Shown: piece after piece, positions 10,725 through 23,249 of the stretch
Layout: each line of letters starts with the position of its first letter
How positions within the stretch are numbered: the first letter of the stretch is position 1
NCBI RefSeq assembly: GCF_036352135.1
Contig: NZ_CP143578.1
Span: 496,001-560,000 of the forward strand
DNA: 64,000 bases
Direction of reading: 5' to 3'
DNA from: Metamycoplasma gateae
GTDB taxonomy: Bacteria > Bacillota_I > Bacilli_A > Mycoplasmatales > Metamycoplasmataceae
Made by a program: the position numbers and the translations under genes
Notes under the pieces: model-generated
Seen by the model: only the letters and a program-made list of their open reading frames with translations
Databases searched by the model: none
What the model was told of the DNA's origin: nothing

Positions 10725-11827
10725 TGAAAATAGGAATTTATGGGGGCAGTTTTAATCCTATTCACAAAGGACACATTGAATTAGCTAAATTTGCAATAAA
10801 TAATTTAAATTTAGATAAATTGTTTTTTGTACCAGCAAATAAGAATCCCTTCAAAAAACAAAATGATTATATTAGCAATGAACACAGAATAAATATGATT
10901 AAACTTGTTTTAGAAGATAAAATGTTTTTATCTGAATTTGAAACTAATAGAAAAGGTAATTCTTACACCATAGACACTGTAAATTATTTCAAGCAGAAAT
11001 TCCCAAATGATGAAATTTATTTATTAATTGGTAGCGATAACATACCAACAATAAATAAATGAAAAGATATCGATGAAATAGTTAAAAAAGTAAAAATAGT
11101 GTCCTTTAATAGGGGTAATAAATTTTCAAAAATTAATGCCAAAAAATACAACATTTCTATTTTAAAAAATCCTATTTACAAATTTTCTTCTACCGATTAT
11201 AAAAAAGGTAATTTCAATAACGTTGTCGAAAGTGTTCAAGAATATATTGGAGATAATTTCTTATATTTTGATGATTTGGCTAAAAATATGATTTTTGATC
11301 CAAAAGATAAGGAAAGGCAATTTAGATATTTCCATTTAAAATGAACCGCGGAATTTGCAGTAAAACTAGCTGAAAAATATAATTGAAAAATTAAAGAAGC
11401 ATATCAAGCTGGTATGTCACATGATATAACAAAAATGTGAACTAAGGAAGAAGCTTTTTCATTTTTAAAAAAATATGGGTTTAATGAAGATAATCTGCCA
11501 ACTTATAAACTCCATCAAACAACTGCTTATTTTTGATTAAAAGATATATATAAATATAAAAACGAAAATGTATTAAATGCAATATTAAAACACACTTCCC
11601 TGGACATAGAACTTACTCTTCTAGATAAAATACTATATGTGGCAGATAAAATAAGTAAGGGTAGAAAATGGAAAGGAATTGAAAAAATTAGAGAACTATC
11701 TTTTCAAAATTTTGATAAAGCCTTTTCTTTTATTGTTTCAAGAAGTGCTGAATATGAAAGTAAAATACGAGGACACGTTTTTAATGATGATCAAATCAAA
11801 ATATATGAAAAATGAGGAAAAAAATAG
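10724..11827 (+). CDS. nadD: Fusion of NadD (nicotinate-nucleotide adenylyltransferase) and YqeK-like HD hydrolase
   Basis: The protein has 367 aa. Residues 1 to about 185 form the nucleotidyltransferase (GGSFNPIHKGHIELA; GNSYTIDTV; LLIGSDN; SSTDYKKG), which makes the NAD precursor deamido-NAD. Residues about 190-367 form an HD domain (HLKWTAEFAVKLA, SHDITK, LKHTS, LDKILYVADKIS) like B. subtilis YqeK, a diadenosine tetraphosphate hydrolase. In firmicutes the two are neighbouring genes; here they are one chain, an arrangement also known in other mycoplasmas. Five TGA codons are tryptophan. Confidence 0.92.
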
Positions 11828-11857
11828 ACAAGTTGATGCTTGCCTATTTTTTATAAT
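11825..11857. terminator. Terminator between convergent nadD and membrane gene
   Basis: The stem is TAGACAAG (11825-11832) with CTTGCCTA, one mismatch, followed on the plus strand by TTTTTTA. The nadD stop codon is in the stem and the stop of the convergent gene lies in the T tract. Confidence 0.65.
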
Positions 11858-12225
11858 AAATTTTCTGTTTTTTGTGTGTTTTCGTTCTTTATTTTTTTAT
11901 ACGCTAAGATTGCTCCAATTAATCCAACTATTGGTAATATAACTAAACCTATTATATAAAGAACTGCTGGTGTGGTTTGATTAAATTTGAATGCATATAT
12001 TGTTCCAAAAATACCAAAAACTAAAGTTGTTATTGCTGTTCCTAAAAATATTAGGTTAAATATTGTTGTTAAAACAAGTACAAATATAGAACTAGCAAAT
12101 ACGTTTATAATAGTTAGCGATAAAAATATAAAAAATATAGCGATATTTATTGAAAATAAAATAATACTTGTAAAATGTATTTTCTTAGCTTTTTCCATTT
12201 CTGATTTTGATGTTACTGTAGTCAT
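11851..12225 (-). CDS. Small four-helix membrane protein, paralogue 1
   Basis: The 124-aa protein is made almost entirely of four hydrophobic helices after a short charged N-terminus, and ends in a Lys/Asn-rich tail. I do not recognise a named family. Its C-terminal half (GTIYAFKFNQTTPAVLYIIG) is clearly related to the gene at 13590-13907 (GTVFAFKLKQTSVGVLYILG). The two are a tandem duplication now separated by an insertion sequence. No strong ribosome site is seen upstream of the ATG. Confidence 0.7.
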   Translation of the reverse strand: MTTVTSKSEMEKAKKIHFTSIILFSINIAIFFIFLSLTIINVFASSIFVLVLTTIFNLIFLGTAITTLVFGIFGTIYAFKFNQTTPAVLYIIGLVILPIVGLIGAILAYKKIKNENTQKTENLL

Positions 12226-12256
12226 AAAATAAATTATAGACCTTAAAAATAAAAAA

Positions 12257-12281
12257 ATAAAGCAAACTTTTTTTGCTTTAT
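12257..12281. terminator. Left target duplicate of IS copy 2, a terminator hairpin
   Basis: These 25 bp are identical to 13553-13577 and form a hairpin (ATAAAGCAAA pairing with TTTGCTTTAT). On the minus strand this copy runs into TTTTTTATTTTT, so it keeps the original T tract of the terminator of the gene now at 13590-13907. Confidence 0.9.
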
Positions 12282-12393
12282 CCTAAATTGAAAATTCAAG
12301 TGCAACACGTTTAAAGTAAAATTTAGATGTGGAACTTGAATTTTTTATATTAATTAAAAAGAAAAAGTTCCATTGGAACGGAACGGAACTCAT

Positions 12394-13392
12394 ATGAATT
12401 ATACAATAAAAAAATATAACCATTTAACAGATAATGAAAGAATAATTATTGAAAATTATTTAAAGTTAAATTATTCTCTTCGTAGGATTTCGAGATTAAT
12501 CGAGCGAAGTGTTTCGACCCTAAGTAGAGAAATAAAGAGGAATACAAATAGTTTCGGAACTTATGAATTTAAACACGCTAGTTTAAAAACAAGAGAAAGA
12601 TCAAGACATAAGTATTATTTTAAATTCGTGGATAACCAAAAATTCAAAAATTTTTCTAACGCTTTTTTACAAAAATATGACAAAAAGTTTTTTGGTATAA
12701 AGTCAACATATAATTTTATAAAAACTAGCACAAAACACTGTTGTCCTTCTTTAAGAACGGTTTTTAATTGAATAAACACTAATAATTGAGTTATAAAAAA
12801 GTACGATAAATTAAGACAATATTATAAAAAAGGTGGTAAAAGAACAGCATCCGTAATAAAACGGCTTGTAAAATCTGCTGATTATGTTTTTCCAATATGA
12901 ACTAGACCTAAATCTATAGATTTAAGACTTGAATTTGGACACTGAGAAGCAGATCTAGTTTTAGGAAAAAGAGCCAATGGATATAATAATGTTTTAACTT
13001 TAACTGAAAGAAAAACAAGAATAGGGTTTGCAAAAATAATACAAAGCAAATCACCAAATATAATTAATTCAGAGTTAAAAAAGATTATAAGAGATAATGA
13101 ATTAGAAGTAAAAACAATAACAGTAGACAATGGTATTGAATTTGAAAAAATAGGTATTTTAGCCAGATGATTAAATATAAAGATTTATAGAGCTGAACCT
13201 TATGCATCTTTTCAAAGAGGCTCAAATGAACATTGAAATGGAATTTTGAGAAGAGAATTCAAAAAAGGTTTTAACTTTAATACTATAACTCAAGAAAAAC
13301 TTGACTCAGTTGTTAACCAAATAAATAATATGACGCGGGAAATATTAAATTGGAAGACACCATTACAAACCTATTTAGAATATATTAAATAA
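12394..13392 (+). CDS. IS30-family transposase (copy 2)
   Basis: The protein has 332 aa with TGA as tryptophan. The N-terminal helix-turn-helix (residues about 10-50: HLTDNERIIIENYLKLNYSL, then RRISRLIERSVSTLSREIKR) is followed by the DDE core: GHWEADLVLG, TVDNGIEFEK, and the glutamate in GILRREFKKG. The ATG at 12394 is chosen because it opens the conserved N-terminus; an in-frame TTG at 12373 would add seven residues. Compared with copy 3 it differs over about nine residues after LGK. Confidence 0.93.
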
Positions 13393-13506
13393 TTATTATT
13401 AACAAAAATTAACATAATAAAATTATGCTTATCTTCATTTGAAAAAATGAATATTTTCTATTTACTTTTTTTGATTTATTAATTTTAAAAAAATAAAATG
13501 TATAAT

Positions 13507-13552
13507 AAAAAAAGCCCAAGGCATTGTGTTGCACTTGAACCTTCTCTTTGGG
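13507..13552 (-). terminator. Terminator built into the right end of IS copy 2, reading inward
   Basis: Read on the minus strand, CCCAAAG at the IS tip pairs with CCTTGGG (one mismatch) and is followed by seven T. A transcript from the gene at 13590-13907 that passes the target duplicate would stop here. Confidence 0.6.
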
Positions 13553-13577
13553 ATAAAGCAAACTTTTTTTGCTTTAT
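13553..13577. terminator. Right target duplicate of IS copy 2, a hairpin without its T tract
   Basis: This is the second copy of the 25-bp hairpin. For the minus-strand gene ending at 13590 it is the first hairpin met, but the T tract that made it a terminator now lies with the left duplicate. Confidence 0.9.
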
Positions 13578-13589
13578 TTTGATAAGTAC

Positions 13590-13907
13590 CTAAAATGCAT
13601 CAGTATTTATTGTTTCTTCCAATGTTTGTCTTTGTTTTTTTGTTTTTGCTATTCCTATACTTGCACCAATTAATGCTAACAATGGTAGAAATATCCCAAG
13701 TATATACAATACACCTACTGATGTTTGTTTTAATTTAAACGCAAATACTGTTCCTACAATTAAAAGCACAAATAAAGCTATTCCCAAAGCAACTACTAAT
13801 AAACCTAAAAATATTCCAAAAATTGGAGTAAGTACAATTAAGGAAATTGTTAATATTAAAACAGTAATATGTACGCCAAGTGCTTTACCTATTTTTTTAT
13901 CTTTCAT
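13590..13907 (-). CDS. Small membrane protein, paralogue 2
   Basis: The 105-aa hydrophobic protein has three to four predicted helices and a Lys/Gln/Glu-rich C-terminus, and is related to the gene at 11851-12225. The family is unknown to me. An AGGAAAAAA ribosome site precedes the ATG. It is divergent from dnaK, with a 310-base spacer that contains a run of 23 A. Its former terminator is now the target of IS copy 2. Confidence 0.7.
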   Translation of the reverse strand: MKDKKIGKALGVHITVLILTISLIVLTPIFGIFLGLLVVALGIALFVLLIVGTVFAFKLKQTSVGVLYILGIFLPLLALIGASIGIAKTKKQRQTLEETINTDAF

Positions 13908-13972
13908 TTTTTTCCTTTATATTAATATTAAATTTAATAATTTGGTAATAATATACCTATATTAAATTTTAG

Positions 13973-13995
13973 AAAAAAAAAAAAAAAAAAAAAAA
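13973..13995. repeat. Homopolymer A23 between divergent genes
   Basis: An uninterrupted run of 23 A lies on the plus strand, 66 bases upstream of the membrane gene start (13907) and 105 bases before the CIRCE element of dnaK. Runs of this length slip readily. In mycoplasmas, poly-A length in promoters is an established switch for some lipoprotein genes. The rest of 13908-14100 shows no gene. Confidence 0.95.
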
Positions 13996-14100
13996 CGCTA
14001 AATTTCAGTTTTTTTTGTGCAAAAATGTAAAAAAACGGACAAGTTTGCAAAAAATTTTATTAAAAAGTGTTTTTATAACGTGTTTGAAAACAAATTTTTT

Positions 14101-14127
14101 TTAGCACTCTTTTTTATAAAGTGCTAA
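14101..14127 (+). promoter_or_regulatory. CIRCE operator (HrcA site) of dnaK
   Basis: TTAGCACTC, nine bases, then AAGTGCTAA: the left arm is perfect and the right arm has one change from the consensus GAGTGCTAA. CIRCE is bound by the heat-shock repressor HrcA. A candidate -10 (TATGAT or TAAAAT) lies just downstream at 14132-14142, so the operator overlaps the promoter. Confidence 0.92.
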
Positions 14128-14199
14128 AAAATATGATAAAATTTATTTGTAAATTATTAGTAATGTAATTTAAAACAATATAAAAAAAATGTATTCTAA

Positions 14200-16008
<1,809 letters not shown>

Positions 16009-16016
16009 TAATAAAT

Positions 16017-16044
16017 AAAAGGTTGAGAAATCAACTTTTTTATT
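16017..16044 (+). terminator. Intrinsic terminator after dnaK
   Basis: AAAAGGTTGA, loop GAAA, TCAACTTTTT, with two G-T pairs allowed, then TATTT. Confidence 0.8.
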
Positions 16045-16150
16045 TATAATTTGTGAAAAAAATACATTAAAAATAAAATTATAATTTTAAAAAAAGTGTT
16101 AAAAATATTAAATAATGCTATAATTTTTTTATATTTTGAAAGGAAAAACA

Positions 16151-17950
16151 GTGAAAACATCATCATTTAAATACTCTAAATTTGCTTTTAATTCTGTTTT
16201 GAAAAAGAAAAGCTCTGTGATATTTCCAGTATTCTTAATTCTTTTTTCTTTTACAATAGGATTAATCTTTAAATTTGCTATCAGTGAACAATATTTAAAT
16301 CTTGCTTCGTACTTATATATTTTTTCGATATTGATTATAACTGTGCTTTTTGGTTCGATTAAATCGTTAAATATTTTTAAAGACTTCGAACAGGAGGGTA
16401 TAGAGCTTGTAAGTATATCAAGACCAATTTCAAGAAAAAGTCTTGTTTTCGGAAAATTGCTTACATTAATTTATTTTGGACTAATATGATCATTAATACT
16501 GTGCATATCATCCTTGATATCATTATACGCTTTCAATTCTTTTAAAAATCTTCTTGTTTATTCAAGTATATTTTTAGTAGCAGGAATATCAACATATCTA
16601 TTTATTGGATTATTAACAGCGTTAATTGCTTATAGACTAAACCAAAAGCTAGCAATAACATTACCTTTGCTTCTTTTTATCCCACTTTCTCTTGGCGGAT
16701 CTATTATCTCTGCTAATTCAACAACAAATATAAATAATGCAGCTTTTTTTATTAATAGAAAATACCTATATCATCATTCAGGGAATGAAGCTAACGTTGA
16801 ACCATTTTTTATCAATAATCAAAAGGATGAATTATTAATAATACCTAACGGATTAAAAAATCACAATTTTTCAAAAGAACAATCTTCATACCTAAAAGAG
16901 GTTATGAATTTAGCTAATAATTCTTCAAGAGAATGGCAAGCTTATTCATGACTTTCAATGCCTTACCAACTACTTGATATTTTCAATTTTAAAAATAAGA
17001 ACGTTTTTGAATCAATTAGTAAAAATCATTTTTCAAATCTAGAAAACTATATATATTACAACAATTTAGATAGCATTTTATATAAATACAAATTAGATAC
17101 TGAACCTAATTTATCAAAATACAATGTTTTAAGCAAACAAGGTACTCAACAAAAATACATCGTCTCTGGGCTATTAAAATCAAATTCAAATATACCTAAT
17201 AGTATTAATACTGACATAATATATGCGAGGGAAAATGCCGGAGATATAAACATTTCATTCCCAGAGGATAATTCTGAATTTGCAGCAGAAAATAACTTGG
17301 TTGGAAAAATAAAATGAAACTATGTTGCTAAAGTATTAAAAGATAAACAATTTAATCAAATAGTAAATAACTTTGTAGAGTCAAAACTTTTAAACATTAA
17401 AAACAACAATTTAAATGAGCTTAATAAAGAAATTTTTAAAGAAATATCAAACTTTATAAATAGTCCTGATACTGATATTAATTTATACTTAAATAATAAT
17501 TTAGTAATTTTTAGCGAACATTCAATCACTGAAAAAAAATTACAATCAGAGATTGAAAGAAAAATCTATTTTGCAACATCTATATTAAACTTCATTTATT
17601 TTAATTATCAAGATAGCGATATTTACAAAGCTGTAATCAAAGATATAAAAAAATCAAATAGTTATGGAAATTATCAAATTGAAATAAACATTTCTGGTTT
17701 TAAATACCTAATTGGTGGGTTTGAAAGTTTTGAGAAAAGGTTATTTGTTAAAGATAACAAAGTATTAATTAGATACGAACTTGCAAAAAGCGATGATAAT
17801 TACTTATTCCAAGCAACAGATCAAGTTTATTCAATAAGAAGAGAAAATCAAATCGTTAATAAAAATATATATTTCATTTTATGAGCAATAGTTATTTTTC
17901 TTCTTTTTACCATCACATTTTTCCTATATAAAAGAAAGGAATATAAATAA
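16151..17950 (+). CDS. ABC transporter permease of ABC-2 type
   Basis: The 599-aa membrane protein starts at GTG 16151, which has AAAGGA at the right distance; a TTG at 16136 is less likely. There are about six hydrophobic helices: five or so in the first 220 residues (near 24-45, 50-70, 110-130, 135-160 and 165-185), then a large hydrophilic, presumably extracellular domain of some 370 residues, and one last helix before a Lys/Arg tail. The motif EGIELVSISRPISRKSLVFG is typical of ABC-2 exporters. It is followed 2 bases later by its ATPase and then three lipoproteins. The substrate is unknown. Confidence 0.85.
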
Positions 17951-17952
17951 TT

Positions 17953-18657
17953 ATGGATAACATTTTAGAAGTTGTTAATTTAAAAAAAATATTTCCTAAA
18001 TCAAATAGAGGTATCAAAGAAATAAGCTTTAATATACCATCAGGTAGCTTTCATGCCTTTATAGGAGAAAATGGTGCCGGTAAGACCACAACTATCAAAA
18101 CAATTATTGGAGCTTATTCACAATACCAAGGAAATATATTAATTAATAATGTAAATATTAAAAAAGCAGAAGCAAAATCAATAATTGGATATGTTCCTGA
18201 AGTTGCAATTTTTCCAAAAGAACTAACTGTATATGATTATCTTTACAATCTTTCAATTCTTTCAAATATAAAAAAAGAAGAAGCTAAAACAAGAATTATT
18301 GAATATTTAAAATTATTTAATATTGAAAATTTAATTTATGAAAAACCTTATACTTTTTCGTCAGGTCAAAAGAAGAAAATTTTATTAATTCAAGCTTTAT
18401 TACACAAACCAAAACTTTTAATTCTTGATGAACCTGCAGCTAACTTAGATCCTACGGCAAGATATGAATTATTTTCTTTGCTAAAATCTCTTAATGAAAA
18501 TGAAAAAATCACAATTCTAATAAGTTCTCACGTTCTTGCAGAAATAGATAAATTTGTAAACTCAGTAACACTTATACACGATGGTAATATCTTATACTCT
18601 GGTAAGAAAAATAAACCTTTAGAACAATTATTTTATGAAAAAGTTATCTCTAATTAG
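17953..18657 (+). CDS. ABC transporter ATP-binding protein
   Basis: The 234-aa ATPase has Walker A GENGAGKTTTIK, Q-loop region GYVPEVAIFP, signature FSSGQKKKILLIQAL, Walker B LLILDEPAANLDP and the H-loop SSHVLAEI. It powers the permease encoded just upstream. Its last 23 bases overlap the start of the first of three lipoprotein genes, so the exporter and lipoproteins are one operon. Confidence 0.94.
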   Translation: MDNILEVVNLKKIFPKSNRGIKEISFNIPSGSFHAFIGENGAGKTTTIKTIIGAYSQYQGNILINNVNIKKAEAKSIIGYVPEVAIFPKELTVYDYLYNLSILSNIKKEEAKTRIIEYLKLFNIENLIYEKPYTFSSGQKKKILLIQALLHKPKLLILDEPAANLDPTARYELFSLLKSLNENEKITILISSHVLAEIDKFVNSVTLIHDGNILYSGKKNKPLEQLFYEKVISN

Positions 18658-19600
18658 TTTATTATCGATACCATTACCTTTAATTACTATAAGTTGTCAA
18701 GAAGAAAAAACCAATGATGAATTTACAAAAAAACAAATAAAAGAATTTTATAAAAATCCTTCAATTACTAAAATGCTTGATTTTTTTACAAACAATGATA
18801 ATGCTAAAAAAAATATTTATGTTTCACAGCAACAAAATAAATCAAATTCAAAATTCGATGAACTCAAATATGCCTTTGTATATAATCCTATTTTTATAGC
18901 AAACGCGACACATAATAACGGTGATTATAATTTCTTAGCGAACAAATCTAAAGACATAATAAAGAATACTCTTTCAATAGATTGATATTGAACCTTAAAT
19001 AATATAAATAAGTTTGACTATAACTTTAACCCTTATGGAGATAGATATCGTTCATTTGCAGAAGAGCAAGAATGATTCCAAGAGATAAAAGAAAAATTTA
19101 ACTCATTGATTATAAATATAAAAAATAATAATCCACAGCAACTGGTTAAGGTACCTATAAAAGAAATTGAAAAATTAAAATCAAAAAATATATATAAAGA
19201 AAAAGAGGCTTGATATCTAATTTTTGATGATAACAAGGCTATAAAAATTTGAAAATATTTAGAAGATGATAAACCAAAACTTCAAATTCTACCAGACCTT
19301 TTAATTTTTAAAGATATACAAAATATAAAGGAACAAATAATTCACATAGAAGATTCTGTTTTTAAAAAACGTCTTGAAAACTTTAATAATAACTACGAAT
19401 CTTCAAAAGAAGATGCTGAACTTGAAGATGAGCCTTTTGATGAAGAAGCTTTTTTAAATTCAAGGATTGATAAGATATATATGGAATTTCAAGGAATATA
19501 TAAATATAATGAGAATTTTGTTGATGTTTTAAGGGAAATAAATAAAGATGAATTAAAAATATATAGATTTAGTATGAGGTTTATAAATGAAAAAAATTAG
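18635..19600 (+). CDS. Lipoprotein with aromatic motif, 1 of 3
   Basis: The 321-aa prolipoprotein has a signal peptide of about 20 residues ending in the lipobox ITISC (Cys21). Its motif WYWTLNNINKFDYNFNPYG, around residue 118, resembles the aromatic stretches of the next two proteins (NWLFIIKNISKFKLIF and NWLWFLFNLDRFTFAMY). These belong to what annotation pipelines call aromatic-motif membrane proteins of mycoplasmas; the function is unknown. Six TGA codons are tryptophan. It overlaps the ATPase gene by 23 bases and the next gene by 14. Confidence 0.85.
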
Positions 19601-20408
19601 TAGATTAATATTGCCCATTTCAATAATTTCAACTTCTTTTATTCCTTTCTCTCTAATTTCATGTATAAAAAATGAAGATAATAATTCTTTAAAAAGCAAA
19701 ATACCAACTGAATTTGATTTTGTCCCTAATGTAAATAACCCTGATGAAATTAAAACTAACAAATTAATTGAAGAATTAATAAATCTGAAATTTAAAAATG
19801 ATGAAGTGAATAAAACTTTATTCTTAGAATCTCAAAAAAATGAAGATCAAATATATGAAGAAATTAAAACATTAACTAAAAATTATCTTAAAAGTAAAAG
19901 CAAGGAAAATATTGATGCAATAAAACTTTTTTATTCAAATAATTGGTTATTCATCATTAAAAATATTTCCAAATTCAAATTAATTTTTACAAATTGGTGA
20001 ACCTTTGAACCCACAGCAAATGCAAGACACACAGAAGGTTTTTTTGAACGATTAGATAAAAATAGTGAGCCAAAAGATTTAGTATTTTTTGATAATAATT
20101 GAGATCAATTAAAGGAAGGCGATGAATCTCCTGAATCTCCGGATGATGTGTATTATTTCAAAAAAGGTAAACTTTTATTAAGAATTTTAATTTCTAAAAA
20201 CAATCAAAACAAAAGAATATTGAATTTTGAAAAAATAATTTTATTTTCAAAATCAAAAACTAATAAAGTATCAATCAAACTTGTATCTGATGCGGTTCAT
20301 AATGCAGTAATCCATAAAATGCAAGTAGGTTACGATGCATTCGAAAATGAAGTAATTGATAACTTTGGATTCCCAAGTTTAGGGTTACTAATATTAAAGG
20401 AGGTATAA
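19587..20408 (+). CDS. Lipoprotein with aromatic motif, 2 of 3
   Basis: The 273-aa prolipoprotein has lipobox FSLISC after a hydrophobic signal. Aromatic motif NWLFIIKNISKFKLIF lies near residues 123-138, followed by NWWTFEP. It contains charged segments and predicted surface domains without a named fold. Its start lies inside the preceding gene and its stop overlaps the next ATG by one base, so the three lipoproteins are translationally coupled. Confidence 0.85.
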
Positions 20409-21328
20409 TGAAAACAAATAAAAAACTTTTGATAAGTTCATTATCTTTAACAGTTCCTTGACTTCCTTTAAGCGTAATTTCTTGCAATAAAGAAACTATT
20501 GATAAAAATGAGGAAAAATTGACCTCTATCATAAACATTGATGTTCAAAATAATAAATGAAATGTATTTTTAAAATATGATTATGTAAATTCTATTTTAA
20601 AACTAGCTTTCAATAACGAAGAAAAAAGAAGTGAATTTATACAACAACAAAGAAACATTGATAACAGCTATTTAAGTGACATTAAAGAATATTTATACTA
20701 CGCAAATAATGTTGCTTCGAGTTTTGGATCAAATGACAGCTTTTTTTCAAGCAAGAAGGTAATAGGATTGCAAGAATATCGTAAAAAATTACAAGAATTA
20801 TTTAACAAAAATTGACTTTGATTCCTTTTCAACTTAGATAGATTTACTTTTGCAATGTATAATTCTTTTGATCAGTTTCAGGGCTCTCTTGAATCTTTAA
20901 GCATTGACTTACAAAAAAATAGCTTAGACTTAGGTTCATTTAATAGACCTAAAACTAATGAGATATTACAATTTATAATTCAAGAAGACATAACTGATGA
21001 AAATAAAGAAATTCAAGTATTTTTATTGACTAAACAAGGAATTATTTTAAATATCAATCTAAATACAAAATTATTAGATAATGATGATAATAAAATCCCT
21101 GAACAAGAACAAAATACTGAGGTTAATATTTTTACATATTCATACATTTATCCACTTCTTTTCCAAAATGAAACTCAATTGAAAAAATTTGATCTTTCTA
21201 AATATGTTAGAGCCTTAAAACTTTACTCAACTACTTCAAATAAAAGATGAATTAAAATTTTGTTTGATGAAGAATATGGCGGAACACCACTACGCTTTAC
21301 GATAGTTGATGTTGATAACAAAATTTAA
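20408..21328 (+). CDS. Lipoprotein with aromatic motif, 3 of 3
   Basis: The 306-aa prolipoprotein has lipobox LSVISC (signal about 25 residues, including one TGA tryptophan). The aromatic motif NWLWFLFNLDRFTFAMY falls around residues 135-151. TGA at 20459, 20558, 20813, 20819 and 21248 are read as tryptophan. AGGAGG precedes the ATG. It is the last gene of the exporter operon and is followed by a strong hairpin. Confidence 0.85.
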
Positions 21329-21334
21329 AATATA

Positions 21335-21366
21335 AAAGTCTTGCCGCTTGCAAGACTTTATTTTTA
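21335..21366. terminator. Terminator between convergent lipoprotein operon and pepF
   Basis: A perfect 10-bp stem AAAGTCTTGC (21335-21344) and GCAAGACTTT (21350-21359) with loop CGCTT is followed by ATTTTT on the plus strand. Confidence 0.88.
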
Positions 21367-21371
21367 AACTA

Positions 21372-23198
21372 TTATTTATTAAATATCTTTTTACCTAGTT
21401 TTATATATTCTTCAACTTTTTCATCTAGAATGCTAAAAGCCTTTTGGTATATCTCTTCAGAATATATATCAACACCTGCGTCTTTTAAAATATTTGCTGG
21501 TCAATCTTTATCCCCTGCAGATAAAAATTTATTAACATAGTTTTCCAAGGCAGTCTTGCCTTCTTTTTTATATTGTTGAAAGAAAACATTTGCAACTATG
21601 TATCCTAAGGCATATTTATATACATAAAAGTAATAGTAGAAATGAGGTACCATTACGCTGTGAACGTTGTATAAATTACCGATTGTTAATTCTTTATCGC
21701 TCATATTATATTCTTTTACAACATCAACATAAAGTTGTTCGATAGCTTCGTATGAATTTAATGCTTCGTTGTTATCTATTCTATTATATAGCTCATATTC
21801 AAAATTAGATCATTGTGTTTGTCTTAACACAGTTCCTATAAAATCACCAATACTTTCACTTAATAAAAAGAATTTTTCTTCATCACTTTTAGCTTTTGAA
21901 ATTAAATAATCATTTAATAAAAGCTCGTTAAATATTGAAGCTATTTCAGCTAAAAAGATTGGGTATTGACTTCTAAAAATACTTTGTGTTTTATCTGAGA
22001 AATATGAATGCATTGAATGTCCCATTTCATGGCACAAAGTATTAACTGAATTTATTGTATTATCTCAATTCATCAATATATAAATTTTATCTAGCCCATA
22101 CGAACTTCCTATTGAATAGGCTCCCGAACGTTTTGAAGGAACATTAATATAATCAACTCATCTTTCTTTTATTGCCTTATCCACTACTTGAGGATATTCA
22201 TAAGGCATGACCGATGTTATCTCTTTCAATATTTTTTGACCTTCTTCTACTGAATATGAATTTTTTACCTTCACCAAGTCAACTGAAAAATCTCATGGTT
22301 CCATTTTTTTTGAAAATTTCGCTTCAAAAAATGATGCATGCGCTTTGTAATATTTTTTAAAAATATTCATATTATTTTTTACATTTTTATAAATTATTGT
22401 TAAAAGTTTTTTATCAATTTTATCAGATGATAATATTGAATCTAATGATGATTCATATTTTCTATGTAAAGCATTAACTGAAATTTCTTTTATATGTTGA
22501 TATAACATCTTTGCTAAACTTTGTTTATGTTTTAAATAACTATTAGCATAATTTGTATATGTTTCTTTTCTTACTCTTTCATCTTTGTGTCTTAATAAAG
22601 ATGGTCTTGAAGCTTCAGTTATTTCATATTTTTTGCCTCATTTATTTCTGGCAAAACCATATTGAATTTCACTATCTGTTAAAATACCAAAAAGTTCACT
22701 AACATCTGGGTTACCATGAGATGTTGAAGAAAGATATAATTCAACCTTATCATCTAGTTTGTGTTCTAAGTCTTCTAAAATGCCTTCTAAATCCTTTTTA
22801 ACTTCTTTTAACTCTGGTTTATCTAGTCATTTGATTATTTTGTCTTTATGTAAGGCAATTCTATTAATTTCTGACCCGAATAATTTATTATATTTAGCTT
22901 TTTTTGATTCAAATTCTGAAATCATTTTATTTGTTTTTGAATCAACGATATTTGTATTTAACTTATTTGATAAATAATTTTCTAGCTTGTTGCTCAAGAA
23001 AAGCGCTTGCTCATCAATTTTTATTGATGAAACGAAATTTTCAAAACTATCATACTTTGAATCTTTGATTTCAATTTGTTTTTCTAATAATTTAAAGTAA
23101 TCATTTCTTAATTCTTCGTATGTTTGATTGCCTAAAATATGTTCTAAATCAAAACGATATTTTTCTTCTATATCACTATATTTTTTATACTGTTTCAT
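21372..23198 (-). CDS. pepF: Oligoendopeptidase F (M3 zinc metallopeptidase)
   Basis: The 608-aa cytoplasmic peptidase cuts short peptides taken up from the host. The zinc motif [12 protein letters not shown] gives HExxH, and the third ligand lies in the downstream [14 protein letters not shown] stretch. The N-terminal M3B domain precedes the catalytic domain. Length is as expected. Several TGA codons are tryptophan. AAAGGAG lies upstream of the ATG. It is downstream of apt on the same strand. Confidence 0.95.
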
Positions 23199-23249
23199 AT
23201 AAATCTCCTTTTATAAATATATCAAAAGTAATTATGTAATTATAATAAA

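Larger units (their letters stand above)
12282..13552 (+). mobile_element. IS30-family insertion sequence, complete copy 2 (1271 bp)
   Basis: The borders are fixed by a 25-bp target duplication (12257-12281 and 13553-13577). Terminal inverted repeats of 27 bp match at 22 positions; the conserved core is TTCAAGTGCAACAC at 12294-12307 and its complement near the right end. It holds one transposase. The element type, long target duplication and hairpin target match what is known for IS1630 of Mycoplasma fermentans. It is inserted in the terminator between two paralogous membrane genes. Confidence 0.95.
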
